DNA of 64,000 bases from Pontibacter kalidii (GCF_026278245.1 NZ_CP111080.1:9842-73841); one strand, 5' to 3'. Shown: positions 16,106-24,372, counted from the first letter of the stretch. The notes: generated by a model not told the origin, from the sequence alone. Translations and numbers: made by a program.

Positions 16106-16268
16106 TATTACTTATGATACATAACTATAGTATATACGACAACATACGCTTATCTGCACTATGTACGTAGTAGCTAAACACTGCTTGAGTCCACTTTTGC
16201 TTACTGGATCTGATACTTGTGGCTGTAGTGCGCATGCGTTTATATAGTTAAGCTAATATAGGTGATTG
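16106..16268 (-). other. Candidate attI-like insertion site and array leader
   Basis: 163 bases between the recombinase stop and the first cassette gene. The block TACATAAC (16118-16125; sense GTTATGTA) is the recombination core at the head of the first cassette. Sense-strand sequence upstream of it holds CGTAT twice ten bases apart (around 16136-16150) and an imperfect palindrome around GTAC (near 16158-16172). No nested stem like those of the attC-like sites is present, as expected for an attI-type site. No convincing promoter was found here. Confidence 0.5.
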
Positions 16269-17723
16269 CTAGAGATTATCCAACGGGCTGACAATTTTAT
16301 CCAGCGCATGGGTGGTGATGTGGGTGTAGATCTCGGTGGTCTTGCTGCTCCGATGTCCCAGCAGCACCTGGATATACCTTAAATCCGTTCCTTGCTCTAG
16401 CAGGTGAGTGGCAAAAGAATGGCGCAGGGTATGTGGCGTGGCGGGTGCTTTCACGCCTGCCTTCTCCTTGCTGGCCCGGAACACGCTGCGGATGCTCTCC
16501 ACCGTATATTGCCCGCCCGTCTGCCCCTCAAAGAGCCACACCCTGGGCCTGTACTGCTTGTAATAAGCACGCAGGCTTTCCAGCAGCTTTTGGGAGAGCA
16601 GCGTGGTGCGGTCCTTCTTGCCTTTGCCGCCACGGATCAGCAGCAGGTTGCGCTCCGACTGCACGTCCGTAAGTTTCAGGTTGATCACTTCGCCAATACG
16701 CAGGCCACCCGCATACAAAAGCTGCAGCATGCAGCGGTGCTTGAGGTTCTCGGTCACAGAGAGGATTTTCAGCACGTCCTGCTTGCTGAGCACCTGCGGC
16801 AGCCGCTCGGGCTTCTCGGGCCGCTCCACCTGGCCCAGCTGCACCTCGTGCCGCAGCAGCACGCGCTGGTAGTAGAACTTCACGGCATTGATGGACTGGT
16901 TCACAAACGATACGGAATAGGTGCCGGCCTGCACCATCTGGCGGTGGTAGTGGTTGATGGCCTCTTCCGAGAAAGCATGTATGCCCTCCAGCCCGCTATC
17001 CCTGTGCGCATTCAGAAAGCGCAGTAGCAGGCTGTGGTAGGTGCGGATGGTACTGAGGCTGTAATTGAGCAGGAACAGCTTCTCCACGTAGTGAAGCGGG
17101 CAGGCAATATAGCCGTCGCCCTTCCGGTAACATTGTTCCCAGAGCCGGGCCTGCAGGGCCATGTCCTTCACCTGCATGGTCTGCGCCAGCCACACCTGGG
17201 CTACTCGCTCTACCTCGGTTAGCAGCGTGTGCAGACTGCTGCTTTCGGTGCGGATGACAAAGCACTGCATGTCGTGCAGCCACCTGGCCACTTTGCTTTG
17301 CTTCAGGCAGGTATGGATTTCCTTGTTGTAAAGATAACTGAGCTGTACATACGGTCTGCCCTGGTGTTCCAGGGGCTGCAGGCGCACGACGGGGCGTGCG
17401 GGCACCTTTCCCAATGGCTCTGCCACATGCTTATCTTGTTGCAGGATAACGGTTCCTTCCGCCGGGCGCAGGCGCTTGGGCCGGAACAGGTACCTTGTGT
17501 CCACCTTGGCCAGCCCCTGGAAGTGCTGGTGCGTCATCTCGATGGCCTGGCTGCTGCGGTGCATCACAAAGCACTTGTAGGTCCTGCTGTACTTGATCCA
17601 GCCAGCCTCCTTCAGTCGTTTGGAGAGGAAGGGGTTGGGCTTGTGCCAGATGCGGATAATAGCTTTGCCCGCGTGCTCCAGCGGGTTAAGGTACAAAATA
17701 GGTTTTTGATCGGGATAAGCCAT
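16269..17723 (-). CDS. Atypical tyrosine recombinase, candidate cassette integrase
   Basis: A 484-residue tyrosine recombinase (start at ATG 17723; a TTG 27 bases upstream is unlikely because TACCTTTG at 17748-17755 looks like the -7 box). Residues about 1-200 are an extra N-terminal region, followed by a SAM-like core-binding domain (about 215-300) and the catalytic domain. The catalytic set is complete: Arg342 (GLRIGEV), Lys367, His431 and Arg434 (HTLRH), His457 (LLGH), Tyr466 (IYTH). Lys-to-His spacing is 64 residues, XerC/D-like, so the extra helix insertion of classic IntI is absent. It lies at the head of the cassette array in the same orientation. Confidence 0.88.
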   Translation of the reverse strand: MAYPDQKPILYLNPLEHAGKAIIRIWHKPNPFLSKRLKEAGWIKYSRTYKCFVMHRSSQAIEMTHQHFQGLAKVDTRYLFRPKRLRPAEGTVILQQDKHVAEPLGKVPARPVVRLQPLEHQGRPYVQLSYLYNKEIHTCLKQSKVARWLHDMQCFVIRTESSSLHTLLTEVERVAQVWLAQTMQVKDMALQARLWEQCYRKGDGYIACPLHYVEKLFLLNYSLSTIRTYHSLLLRFLNAHRDSGLEGIHAFSEEAINHYHRQMVQAGTYSVSFVNQSINAVKFYYQRVLLRHEVQLGQVERPEKPERLPQVLSKQDVLKILSVTENLKHRCMLQLLYAGGLRIGEVINLKLTDVQSERNLLLIRGGKGKKDRTTLLSQKLLESLRAYYKQYRPRVWLFEGQTGGQYTVESIRSVFRASKEKAGVKAPATPHTLRHSFATHLLEQGTDLRYIQVLLGHRSSKTTEIYTHITTHALDKIVSPLDNL

Positions 17724-17747
17724 GGCAAATGAGACAGTTACTGAAGG

Positions 17748-17755
17748 CAAAGGTA
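17748..17755 (-). promoter_or_regulatory. Putative -7 box of the recombinase gene
   Basis: On the minus strand the sequence is TACCTTTG, a full match to the Bacteroidota -7 consensus TAnnTTTG, 25 bases before the ATG at 17723. No clear -33 box is found at the usual distance, so the promoter may need an activator. The adjacent repeats at 17785-17825 would be well placed for that. Confidence 0.4.
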
Positions 17756-17784
17756 AAACCTTTCAAAACCGTAGCCGTGTTATT

Positions 17785-17825
17785 ACGCGAGTATACACGG
17801 ATATACGCGAGTACAAACGCGGGTA
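17785..17825. repeat. Three direct repeats ACGCGAGTA
   Basis: ACGCGAGTA at 17785-17793 and 17805-17813, and ACGCGGGTA at 17817-17825, spaced 20 and 12 bases start to start. They fill the divergent intergenic region between the recombinase and the Zn-ribbon gene. Likely a binding site for a regulator or for the recombinase; no known motif is recognised. Confidence 0.6.
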
Positions 17826-17829
17826 AGTT

Positions 17830-18210
17830 ATGAGCCAAGCCAGAACATGCATCCAGTGCGGAACAGCCATTGTAGGCAGGAGCGATAAGCGCTACTGCTC
17901 TGACCCCTGCAGACACCTGGCCAACAATATGGTCAAGGTACAGAACCAACACGAACGCAGGATTCTCCAAATCAATGCTGCATTAAGAAAGAACCGCAGC
18001 ATTCTCAAACAGCTCAGTCCGCAGGGTAAGACCACCCTGCCCCGCCAGTACCTGGAGCTGGCAGGCTTTGATTTCCGCTACCTGACCCAGGTCTACCGCA
18101 CCCAGAAGGGAAACACCTACTATCTCTGCTATGACTATGGGTATATGCTCCTGCCTGAGGAGAAGGTATTGATCGTGAATTGGCAGCCCTACATGGATGT
18201 GGGTCGGTGA
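17830..18210 (+). CDS. Small Zn-ribbon protein
   Basis: A 126-residue protein with an N-terminal zinc ribbon, CIQCGTAIVGRSDKRYCSDPC (Cys pairs at about 7-10 and 24-28), followed by a basic helical region (residues 30-65) and a hydrophobic C-terminal domain. Proteins with this RYCSDPCRHLANN segment are common in Bacteroidota mobile elements; a nucleic-acid binding role is likely but unproven. It is divergent from the recombinase with three direct repeats in between and might be co-regulated with it. Confidence 0.75.
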   Translation: MSQARTCIQCGTAIVGRSDKRYCSDPCRHLANNMVKVQNQHERRILQINAALRKNRSILKQLSPQGKTTLPRQYLELAGFDFRYLTQVYRTQKGNTYYLCYDYGYMLLPEEKVLIVNWQPYMDVGR

Positions 18211-18591
18211 TAGCGCTGTCGGTATGTCAACTGGGATGTGCTTTTTGCTGCAACATGGTTATAGCTGAGGCGACACACGCATTTAGGTACGTTAAGTAAA
18301 GCGGTTCTTGTTGGCACAACCATTCTTGTTTCCTGTTGCCGTTTCTCACTATCTCCTATAGGGGAAAGCCATAACCCCTGATACAATTAATAGAATAGAC
18401 TTTTTTCTAGGATAAGCAAATTGCTAAGCACGGTAATAAGAGTAACAACAATCCTGTTTATATAAATTATAAGTATTTTATTTATTATTATATATAATAT
18501 AATTGAAATAATTAAAAATAATCCGTAAATCTATACTCGTGTAATATTTTTACGTAGATTTATTTAGCAATATCTACGATATAAGTAAACT
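18211..18591. other. AT-rich intergenic region
   Basis: 381 bases without a gene. The second half is very AT-rich. Close to the DUF4099 gene it has CGTAGAT (18553-18559) facing ATCTACG (18572-18578), and TAAATCTA (18526-18533) facing TAGATTTA (18555-18562), which could form an operator. A replication or transfer origin cannot be excluded, but nothing specific supports one. Confidence 0.4.
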
Positions 18592-19224
18592 ATGAACTTT
18601 GATATAAAGGACCTGCCTTATGGTCAATTCGAGCGTTTGGGGATGAGCAAAAAAGACGTGCTCTCCATGAAGTCTGGCGATTTGGTCAGCCTGCTGACGG
18701 GCAGGCGCACGAGCCTGCATACCTTTACTATCAAGGATGCCGGTCTGGAACCTCTTACCGTGGATGCAAAATTGAGCCTGAAGATGAATCCAGACAACAC
18801 CCTATCACTGCTGATCCACCCCATACGGAGGGAGATACAGAACGAGATTGGCGCCAGTAAGCAGGAGTTGGAGAAACTGCAAAACGGGGAGTTACTGGTA
18901 AAGCCATTTAAATCGCTTAATGGGGAGAAGGAGTTGTATGTTTTCCAACTGGATAAGGAGACCAACGAGATTCTAAGGGTGAGGGTACGTGATATCCAAG
19001 TGCCTAGTGCTATCAAGGATATAGTTTTGAGTACTGATCAGAAAGAGCACCTGCGGCAAGGCGGCACCCTGGAGCTTTATTCCAAAGCAAAAGATCAGCT
19101 GATCTCGGCCCGCCTGGATCTGAATGATCCTAAAGGACTAAAGATAGTGGAGGGACAGGTCTCCCTAAAAGAAAGCCACACCTTGGCAGTGAAGGAAACC
19201 CCTGTTGTGTCTATCAAACGTTAA
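18592..19224 (+). CDS. DUF4099/DUF3945-type mobile-element protein
   Basis: A 210-residue protein. Residues 1-85 match the DUF4099 pattern (LPYGQFERLGMSKKDVL, LVSLLTGRRTSLHTF, VDAKLSLKMNPDNTLSLLIHPIRREI). The rest resembles the repeated DUF3945 modules (KQELEKLQNGELLVKPF, KEHLRQGGTLELYSKA). Such proteins accompany conjugative transposons and plasmids of Bacteroidota; their role is not established. The gene overlaps slightly upstream of, and is probably co-transcribed with, the TOPRIM gene 7 bases downstream. Confidence 0.88.
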   Translation: MNFDIKDLPYGQFERLGMSKKDVLSMKSGDLVSLLTGRRTSLHTFTIKDAGLEPLTVDAKLSLKMNPDNTLSLLIHPIRREIQNEIGASKQELEKLQNGELLVKPFKSLNGEKELYVFQLDKETNEILRVRVRDIQVPSAIKDIVLSTDQKEHLRQGGTLELYSKAKDQLISARLDLNDPKGLKIVEGQVSLKESHTLAVKETPVVSIKR

Positions 19225-19231
19225 CTTGCCT

Positions 19232-20326
19232 ATGACCTTTCAGGAATACAGAGAGCAGGTGTCGATCATTCAGGTCGCCGAATCGCTAGGCTATGTGTTT
19301 GATCCCTTGAAGGGGAGAAAGAGCCCTGAGTTCAAGCACCCTGACGGAGACAGAATCATTATCAACAACCCAGGCGACAGCTCCCGGCAGATGTACTTCA
19401 ACCGGGATGGAAGCAACGACAAGGGGTCGGTGATAGATTTTGTGGCCAACCGGCTGCACCGCTTCCAGGGAAGCTTTCGCAATGAGATCGACGGTATCAA
19501 TAGGGTGCTATCTAGGTATGCCTATGCCTCTCAACCCAAAGCTCCAATCTACAATGTTACGGAAGCAAAGCCCTTTGACAAAAGCAGGTTTGTCGAATCG
19601 GAGGCCTCTGTTTTTAAGCTGCATTACCTGATCAAGGAACGAGGTCTCTCTAGCGAGACGGTGCAGCTGTTCCTGCCTTACATTAGGCTGGTGCGGGACG
19701 CAGAGAAGGATAATGCCTATACCAATATCGCTTTCCCACTGCAAAGGCCAGCTAGTAGCGAAACGATAGGCTACGACCTGCGTAATTATGGCTTTAAGGG
19801 CGTGGCAGCGGGCAGCGACCGCAAGCACGGTGTCTGGGTAGCCGACTTTGCGCAGAATCCGGTTCTTACACGCCATGTCTACTTTGCGGAGAACCCTATA
19901 GATGCCATGAGCTTCTATCAGCTGGAGAAGGGTAAGCGGGACTTCAGCAACTCAGTGTTCGTCTCGTTTGGCGGGGGGATGTCGAGAATGCAGGTGGAGC
20001 TTTCCCTGAAGGCATGGCTGCATGCCCAAAAGCATACCATTTTCGATAATGATTACCAGGGAAAGATCTATGATATCTATCTGGCCACGGCGATAGCAGG
20101 TAAGCCTTACACCTTTACAAAGAATGCCGACAGTATCACCTTCAACTTGGATGAGAAAAAGTTTGATATTCCCGTAGACAAGCTGAGCCTTTTTGCCTTT
20201 GAGAAGAACTCCGGTATTCGTTCCGGACTTCAGGTGCATAAGCCCCTTGGCCATAAAGACTATAACGACATCATACATCCCAAAAACAACCAAGAGAATC
20301 GTACCCCTGTGAAAGTGAAGTTATGA
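19232..20326 (+). CDS. DUF3991/TOPRIM primase-like protein
   Basis: About 364 residues. The N-terminus (MTFQEYREQVSIIQVAESLGY, then MYFNRDGSNDKGSVIDFVANR) is a DnaG-like zinc-ribbon substitute domain seen in DUF3991 proteins. The central part includes a TOPRIM-like strand with FAENPIDAMSFYQLEKG and VFVSFGGGMS. These proteins are thought to prime DNA synthesis of the transferred strand in conjugative elements. The ATG at 19232 is preferred over an upstream TTG because it starts the conserved region. It follows the DUF4099 gene by 7 bases. Confidence 0.85.
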   Translation: MTFQEYREQVSIIQVAESLGYVFDPLKGRKSPEFKHPDGDRIIINNPGDSSRQMYFNRDGSNDKGSVIDFVANRLHRFQGSFRNEIDGINRVLSRYAYASQPKAPIYNVTEAKPFDKSRFVESEASVFKLHYLIKERGLSSETVQLFLPYIRLVRDAEKDNAYTNIAFPLQRPASSETIGYDLRNYGFKGVAAGSDRKHGVWVADFAQNPVLTRHVYFAENPIDAMSFYQLEKGKRDFSNSVFVSFGGGMSRMQVELSLKAWLHAQKHTIFDNDYQGKIYDIYLATAIAGKPYTFTKNADSITFNLDEKKFDIPVDKLSLFAFEKNSGIRSGLQVHKPLGHKDYNDIIHPKNNQENRTPVKVKL

Positions 20327-20461
20327 TCTGGAATCTAGTATAGCAGTCAAAGACTGTAGGAGATGAAATGCAGTTTCTGTGTTTCGCATGGCTGTTACGG
20401 TTAATTAAGTCTCTGTAGAAAATATTTTTCACCTAACTATAAACCATTTAGTTTTTAGGCT

Positions 20462-20902
20462 ATGAAAAAGCTATCTCTCTTCTCCCTTCTGTTGTGCATA
20501 GTTCTACTCTTTGCTGGTTGTGATGACGAAGGCGAGGGCCCGGTCCTGCCTGATACTGCTACCTATCGGGTAGATTACAGCCAGTCTGGGGATTATGAGA
20601 AATTCATTAAGATTATTACTATTGGAGGTGGCGATTTCAAAGTGAGGGGTACTAGCGAAGCTATGCCGGCCGTGTTATTTGACGGGAACCTTTCGGAAAC
20701 GTCCTATTCCTTTGAAGCGGATAATGTAAGGGAACTTACTGTACACGCTGCCAATGAGTTCAGTGCTGTAGAGGATGGCCCTGCTTCCATGCAGATGCGC
20801 TTTGTTATTTACAAGAACGGTAAGCAGATAGATGAGAAGACCTTCAATTACAATGAGGCTTCAGGGGAGAAGAACGAATACTTGAATTATAAGGCTAAAT
20901 AG
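20462..20902 (+). CDS. Hypothetical lipoprotein
   Basis: A 146-residue lipoprotein with lipobox LLFAGC followed by acidic residues, a signal for outer-membrane sorting in many Bacteroidota. The mature part is beta-rich and contains ATYRVDYSQSGDYEKF and MQMRFVIYKNGKQIDEKTFNYNEA, a pattern seen in small Bacteroidota lipoproteins of unknown function. It stands alone between the TOPRIM gene and a MarR regulator on the opposite strand. A weak hairpin with GTGCC/GGCAC arms and TTTTA after it (21100-21119) lies well downstream. Confidence 0.75.
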   Translation: MKKLSLFSLLLCIVLLFAGCDDEGEGPVLPDTATYRVDYSQSGDYEKFIKIITIGGGDFKVRGTSEAMPAVLFDGNLSETSYSFEADNVRELTVHAANEFSAVEDGPASMQMRFVIYKNGKQIDEKTFNYNEASGEKNEYLNYKAK

Positions 20903-21176
20903 TAGACACTTTTCATCCTGTTCATGCTGCGCCATCTGGTAAAAGAGATTGCCAAAACAGTATAGACTTAATTATTTCTTCTACACAAAGCGTGTTGTAA
21001 GTATGTCATGAAGGCTTTGCTCTTAACTGGCACATATAAAGAGTAATATTTATATAATAGCTGTTATAAGGGAAAGGCCGTTTGCAGGCTCCTGGAGGGG
21101 TGCCGCTGTTGGCACTTTTAAGGGCAAGAAAAGACTGTAGGAAAAGGTCCTGCTAGTGGTGAGCTATTCTTGCACG

Positions 21177-21671
21177 TCAGTCTGCTCTGCAGCAAGCGTT
21201 CCCCCAAGCTCTCTCTCTTAGGGACTCTCTTACCTTGTGAAGCAGCTCTGCCAATTCTTTAGCTTCTTCCTCAGTAAGGCTCTCTATCATGGCATCCACT
21301 TGGTGCAAATCCTTATCAATAGCTCCCAAAGCTTTCTGTCCCTTATCTGATATCAGGATATTGACCAAGCGCTTATCTCCTATGTTTGTAGTGACCTCCA
21401 CCAGCCCCTTTCCTTGCAAACGGCTTACCAGCCGCGAGGCATCGGACATCCTGTCCAACATCTTCTCGCGCAGGAAGGAAGTGGACACGGGCCGGGGGTA
21501 CTGGTCGCGCAGGATGCGCAGGGCGTTATACTGCTGCCCCGTCAGGCCATACTTTTGAAAGAATCTGTTGTAGCTGTTCGAAAGAAAGCCATACGTATAC
21601 AGAATACTCATGCTGGCTTTCTGCCATTCATTCCGAAATGATTTGACGCCTAATTGGTTCTCTAAGTTCAT
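21177..21671 (-). CDS. MarR-family transcriptional regulator
   Basis: A 164-residue winged-helix regulator. The DNA-binding region (about residues 45-110) contains LTGQQYNALRILRDQYPRP, the recognition helix segment MSDASRLVSRLQGKGLV and the wing DKRLVNILISDKG, all typical of MarR proteins. The C-terminal helices would dimerise. No obvious target operon is adjacent: the neighbouring gene is an IS256 transposase that may have displaced it. The ligand is unknown. Confidence 0.88.
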   Translation of the reverse strand: MNLENQLGVKSFRNEWQKASMSILYTYGFLSNSYNRFFQKYGLTGQQYNALRILRDQYPRPVSTSFLREKMLDRMSDASRLVSRLQGKGLVEVTTNIGDKRLVNILISDKGQKALGAIDKDLHQVDAMIESLTEEEAKELAELLHKVRESLRERAWGNACCRAD

Positions 21672-21728
21672 AAGTGCAGTCAGGTGAGTTTACCAAGTAT
21701 AGTAAAAAATAATGAGGGAGTGTAATTC

Positions 21729-23029
21729 AAACTGTGTCATCATTTCCCTTTTGTCAAGGTTCACTTCAAGTCCAGTTGCATCCTGTCGCCGAACCAGATG
21801 GCCAGTTGCTGGGCTGTCTGGCTCCAGTTGCTTAGCGGCATGACCCATTTCCGGCTGATGTTCTGGTGCGAGAGGTAAATGAGCTTCAGCAGGGCCATGT
21901 CAGAGGGGAAAGCCCCCTTGGTCTTGGTCACCTTCCGCACCTGGCGGTGAAAGCCTTCTATCGTGTTGGTGGTGTAGACCAGGCGGCGAATCGGCTCGGT
22001 GTACTTAAAGTACGTAGTGAGCCTCTCCCAGTTCCGCTGCCAGCTCTCGAGCACCTTGGGGTACTTTTTGCCCCACTTCTCTTCCAACTCCAATAGCCGC
22101 AGTTCAGCCAGTTCCTTTGTCTCAGCCCGGTACACCGGCTTTAAGTCCCGCAGGAACTCCTTCTGGTCCTTGGAGCCGACGTACTTGATGCTGTTTCGTA
22201 TCTGATGCACGATGCAACTCTGCACTTCAGTTTGTGGAAAGACACTGCTGATGGCTTCCGCAAAGCCTTTTAGGTTGTCGATGCAGGCAATGAGCATGTC
22301 GGCAACGCCCCGCTGCTGCAGGTCGGTGAGCACTGAGAGCCATAAGGTAGCTCCTTCACTTTCTGATACATACACGCCCAGCAGCTCTTTGTGGCCATGG
22401 CGGTCTATGCCCAGGATGTTGTAGACGGCTTTGCTGACAATACGCCCCTCCTGCCGCACCTTGTAGTGCATGGCGTCCAGCCAGACGATGCAGTAGAGCC
22501 TGTCCAGCGGCCTTGCCTGCCACTCCTTGACCTGGGGCACGATCTTCTCGGTGAGGGCGGCTAAGGTATCATGGGAAATGTCCATGCCGTACATTTCCTT
22601 GAGATGAGCCGAAATGTCCCGCAAACTCATCCCCAAACCGTACATGCTCAGGATACGGGGCTCCAGGTTCTCGGCCAGCACCGTCTCCCGCTTTCGAATG
22701 ATCTGCGGCTCAAAGCTTGCCGAGCGGTCGCGGGATGATTCCACATCAATCACCCCGTCCGAGGTGCGCACCTGTTTGGATACTTTGCCATTGCGCCTAT
22801 TGCCCTTTTGGCGTTGCTCATCCGATAGGTGTAGGTCCATCTCCGCGTCCAGGGCGGCCTCCAGAAAGTGCTTTAACAGGGGGCCTAAGGCGCCATCTTT
22901 GCCAAAGGTGGGTTTGCCGCTCCGGAACTCATCCAGGAACTGGCGCTTGATCTTCTCCAGATTCAGCTCGTTTTTGTCTTCCATGTTGACTGTGTTAAAG
23001 GTAATACTGCTAATCCTTTGACACAGTTT
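21729..23029 (-). mobile_element. IS256-family insertion sequence
   Basis: A roughly 1.3 kb element bounded by 11-base inverted repeats AAACTGTGTCA (21729-21739) and TGACACAGTTT (23019-23029). It holds a single complete transposase gene on the minus strand. No 8-9 base target duplication is visible next to the repeats, so either the insertion is old or one end has been rearranged. Confidence 0.85.
21761..22984 (-). CDS. IS256-family transposase
   Basis: A 407-residue DDE transposase of the mutator/IS256 family. The catalytic Asp positions lie in WLDAMHYKV and LIACIDNLKGF, and the Glu in YTTNTIEGFHRQVRKVTK; the helical insertion between the second Asp and the Glu carries QSCIVHQIRNS, a family signature. 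Length is that of intact members, with no frameshift. It is enclosed by 11-base inverted repeats. Confidence 0.95.
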   Translation of the reverse strand: MEDKNELNLEKIKRQFLDEFRSGKPTFGKDGALGPLLKHFLEAALDAEMDLHLSDEQRQKGNRRNGKVSKQVRTSDGVIDVESSRDRSASFEPQIIRKRETVLAENLEPRILSMYGLGMSLRDISAHLKEMYGMDISHDTLAALTEKIVPQVKEWQARPLDRLYCIVWLDAMHYKVRQEGRIVSKAVYNILGIDRHGHKELLGVYVSESEGATLWLSVLTDLQQRGVADMLIACIDNLKGFAEAISSVFPQTEVQSCIVHQIRNSIKYVGSKDQKEFLRDLKPVYRAETKELAELRLLELEEKWGKKYPKVLESWQRNWERLTTYFKYTEPIRRLVYTTNTIEGFHRQVRKVTKTKGAFPSDMALLKLIYLSHQNISRKWVMPLSNWSQTAQQLAIWFGDRMQLDLK

Positions 23030-23571
23030 ATTTTACAGCCTCTTGCTAGGGGGAAACTTCACAAGTCTGCTATTTCCAACCTCATCCCTCTTATCTAACA
23101 TACGGTAAATTATTTATGAATAACATCCCTATATATAAATTGTCTTATAATTTACCTTATGTTAAATAGTTAATGCTTGTTATTAATAAAACAGTATATT
23201 TATTTATCATAGAAGCCAATAATTGTAAAGCATTAGTTTTGAATTAACTTTTAGAGTTATAATTGGCAGCTAATTCCAACTGCATCACATCGATAATTGA
23301 CTATTTGGCGACTTACCTTGAACGAATGGCCATATAGGCGCTTTATTGCCACGGACAGTGTTGCTCACTCTGCTGACGAAGAAGCGGGGCTGCACAGATG
23401 ATAAAGTCTGGAAAAGGGGAAAGAATAGAGCCAGCCAAAACTCCCTTTGGCCTAACGGCACCAAAGAGTGGAAGATAAATACAGGAAAAAGTGGAGCCAC
23501 AACAGGTATATCATGTACTAGCATTCAGCCTGGCCTAGGAGTAGCACCGCCTGAAAGGCCCGTACCACTGA
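23030..23571. other. Intergenic region with a long inverted repeat
   Basis: 542 bases without a credible gene. An 18-base inverted repeat with one mismatch occupies 23096-23113 (starting TAACATACGG) and 23147-23164 (ending CTTATGTTA), separated by 33 AT-rich bases. It could be a strong hairpin or the remnant of a short element. Short ORFs here lack family signals. Confidence 0.5.
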
Positions 23572-24372
23572 TTAGCTGTCCAATTTTACTAATATGGTGG
23601 TTCCCAGATAGCCACTCCCCCCGTCACGCACGACATGCCACCCCATGTCTTCTAGGTTCTCCTGAATATAGCGGTTCAACAAGCCATGGGCTACAAGTGC
23701 TACTTTAGGCCTATCCGCGCTTGCACTGACCAGGATTTGGGCTGCCTCCTGTGCCCGTCGGCGGGCATCCGCGAAACTTTCAGCCCCCTGCCGGTCTATA
23801 CCCAACACCCACTTGATGCGGGCAGCAGTGGTCCAGAATTTGATTGGCATGCGTAAGCTAGGGCTATGCTCGCCCATGGCCGTTTCAAACTCTCTAAAAA
23901 CCGGTGAGACGGTCATTTGGCTATCTGCCCCAAACACATATTGTGCTGTCGCTCTGGCCCTGTTGATAGAACTGGCGAATACGGCCACCTCTTTTGGGTT
24001 CTGAATTTCAAAGAAAGGAGCATCTGGCGTCACTATGCCTACACTATCATAATCTACTGCAAACTTCCTGGCTTCCATATAAGAAAACTTACCCGTCTTT
24101 CGCAAATCAGGTTCGCCATGTCGAATGAGAGCAATTTGACGCAGGTTGCCGTTAACAGGGAACGTCAGGTCTTTTTCCTGCAGAAACGACACCTGCTGCA
24201 CCACCGGCTTCCCTTTGGCAGTGACATACGAAGCGCCTACACCCATTGCTTCAAACTTAGCCGCTATAGCCTTGATGGTTTGATGTAAATCATCCTTGTC
24301 TTTTGCAGCTACAGAAGTAATGGCAAGGATGGTTAATATGCAACTCAAAGCTGCTTTCCTGATCGAATTCAT
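23572..24372 (-). CDS. Exported histidine phosphatase-family protein
   Basis: A 266-residue protein with a signal peptide (MNSIRKAALSCILTILAITSVAA). The catalytic RHGE motif is at residues 84-87 and the second histidine is in LVAHGLLNRYI, with an intervening INRARATAQYV that provides the phosphate-binding Arg. This is the histidine phosphatase (phosphoglycerate mutase-like) fold. An exported member probably hydrolyses phosphorylated extracellular compounds; the substrate is unknown. It stands alone, with the IS256 element downstream. Confidence 0.85.
   Translation of the reverse strand: MNSIRKAALSCILTILAITSVAAKDKDDLHQTIKAIAAKFEAMGVGASYVTAKGKPVVQQVSFLQEKDLTFPVNGNLRQIALIRHGEPDLRKTGKFSYMEARKFAVDYDSVGIVTPDAPFFEIQNPKEVAVFASSINRARATAQYVFGADSQMTVSPVFREFETAMGEHSPSLRMPIKFWTTAARIKWVLGIDRQGAESFADARRRAQEAAQILVSASADRPKVALVAHGLLNRYIQENLEDMGWHVVRDGGSGYLGTTILVKLDS

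Noticed and set aside
16404..17027. 207-codon ORF antisense to the tyrosine recombinase
   Set aside because: The recombinase on the opposite strand has a full catalytic set; the antisense frame shows no motif.
17724..17750. TTG start for the recombinase
   Set aside because: It overlaps the putative -7 box, and the ATG at 17723 gives a normal short leader.
18421..18591. Replication origin in the AT-rich stretch before the DUF4099 gene
   Set aside because: There are only two short inverted repeats, no iteron series and no replication initiator gene nearby.
21720..23038. Target-site duplication around the IS256 element
   Set aside because: The bases next to the 11-base inverted repeats do not match over 8-9 positions.
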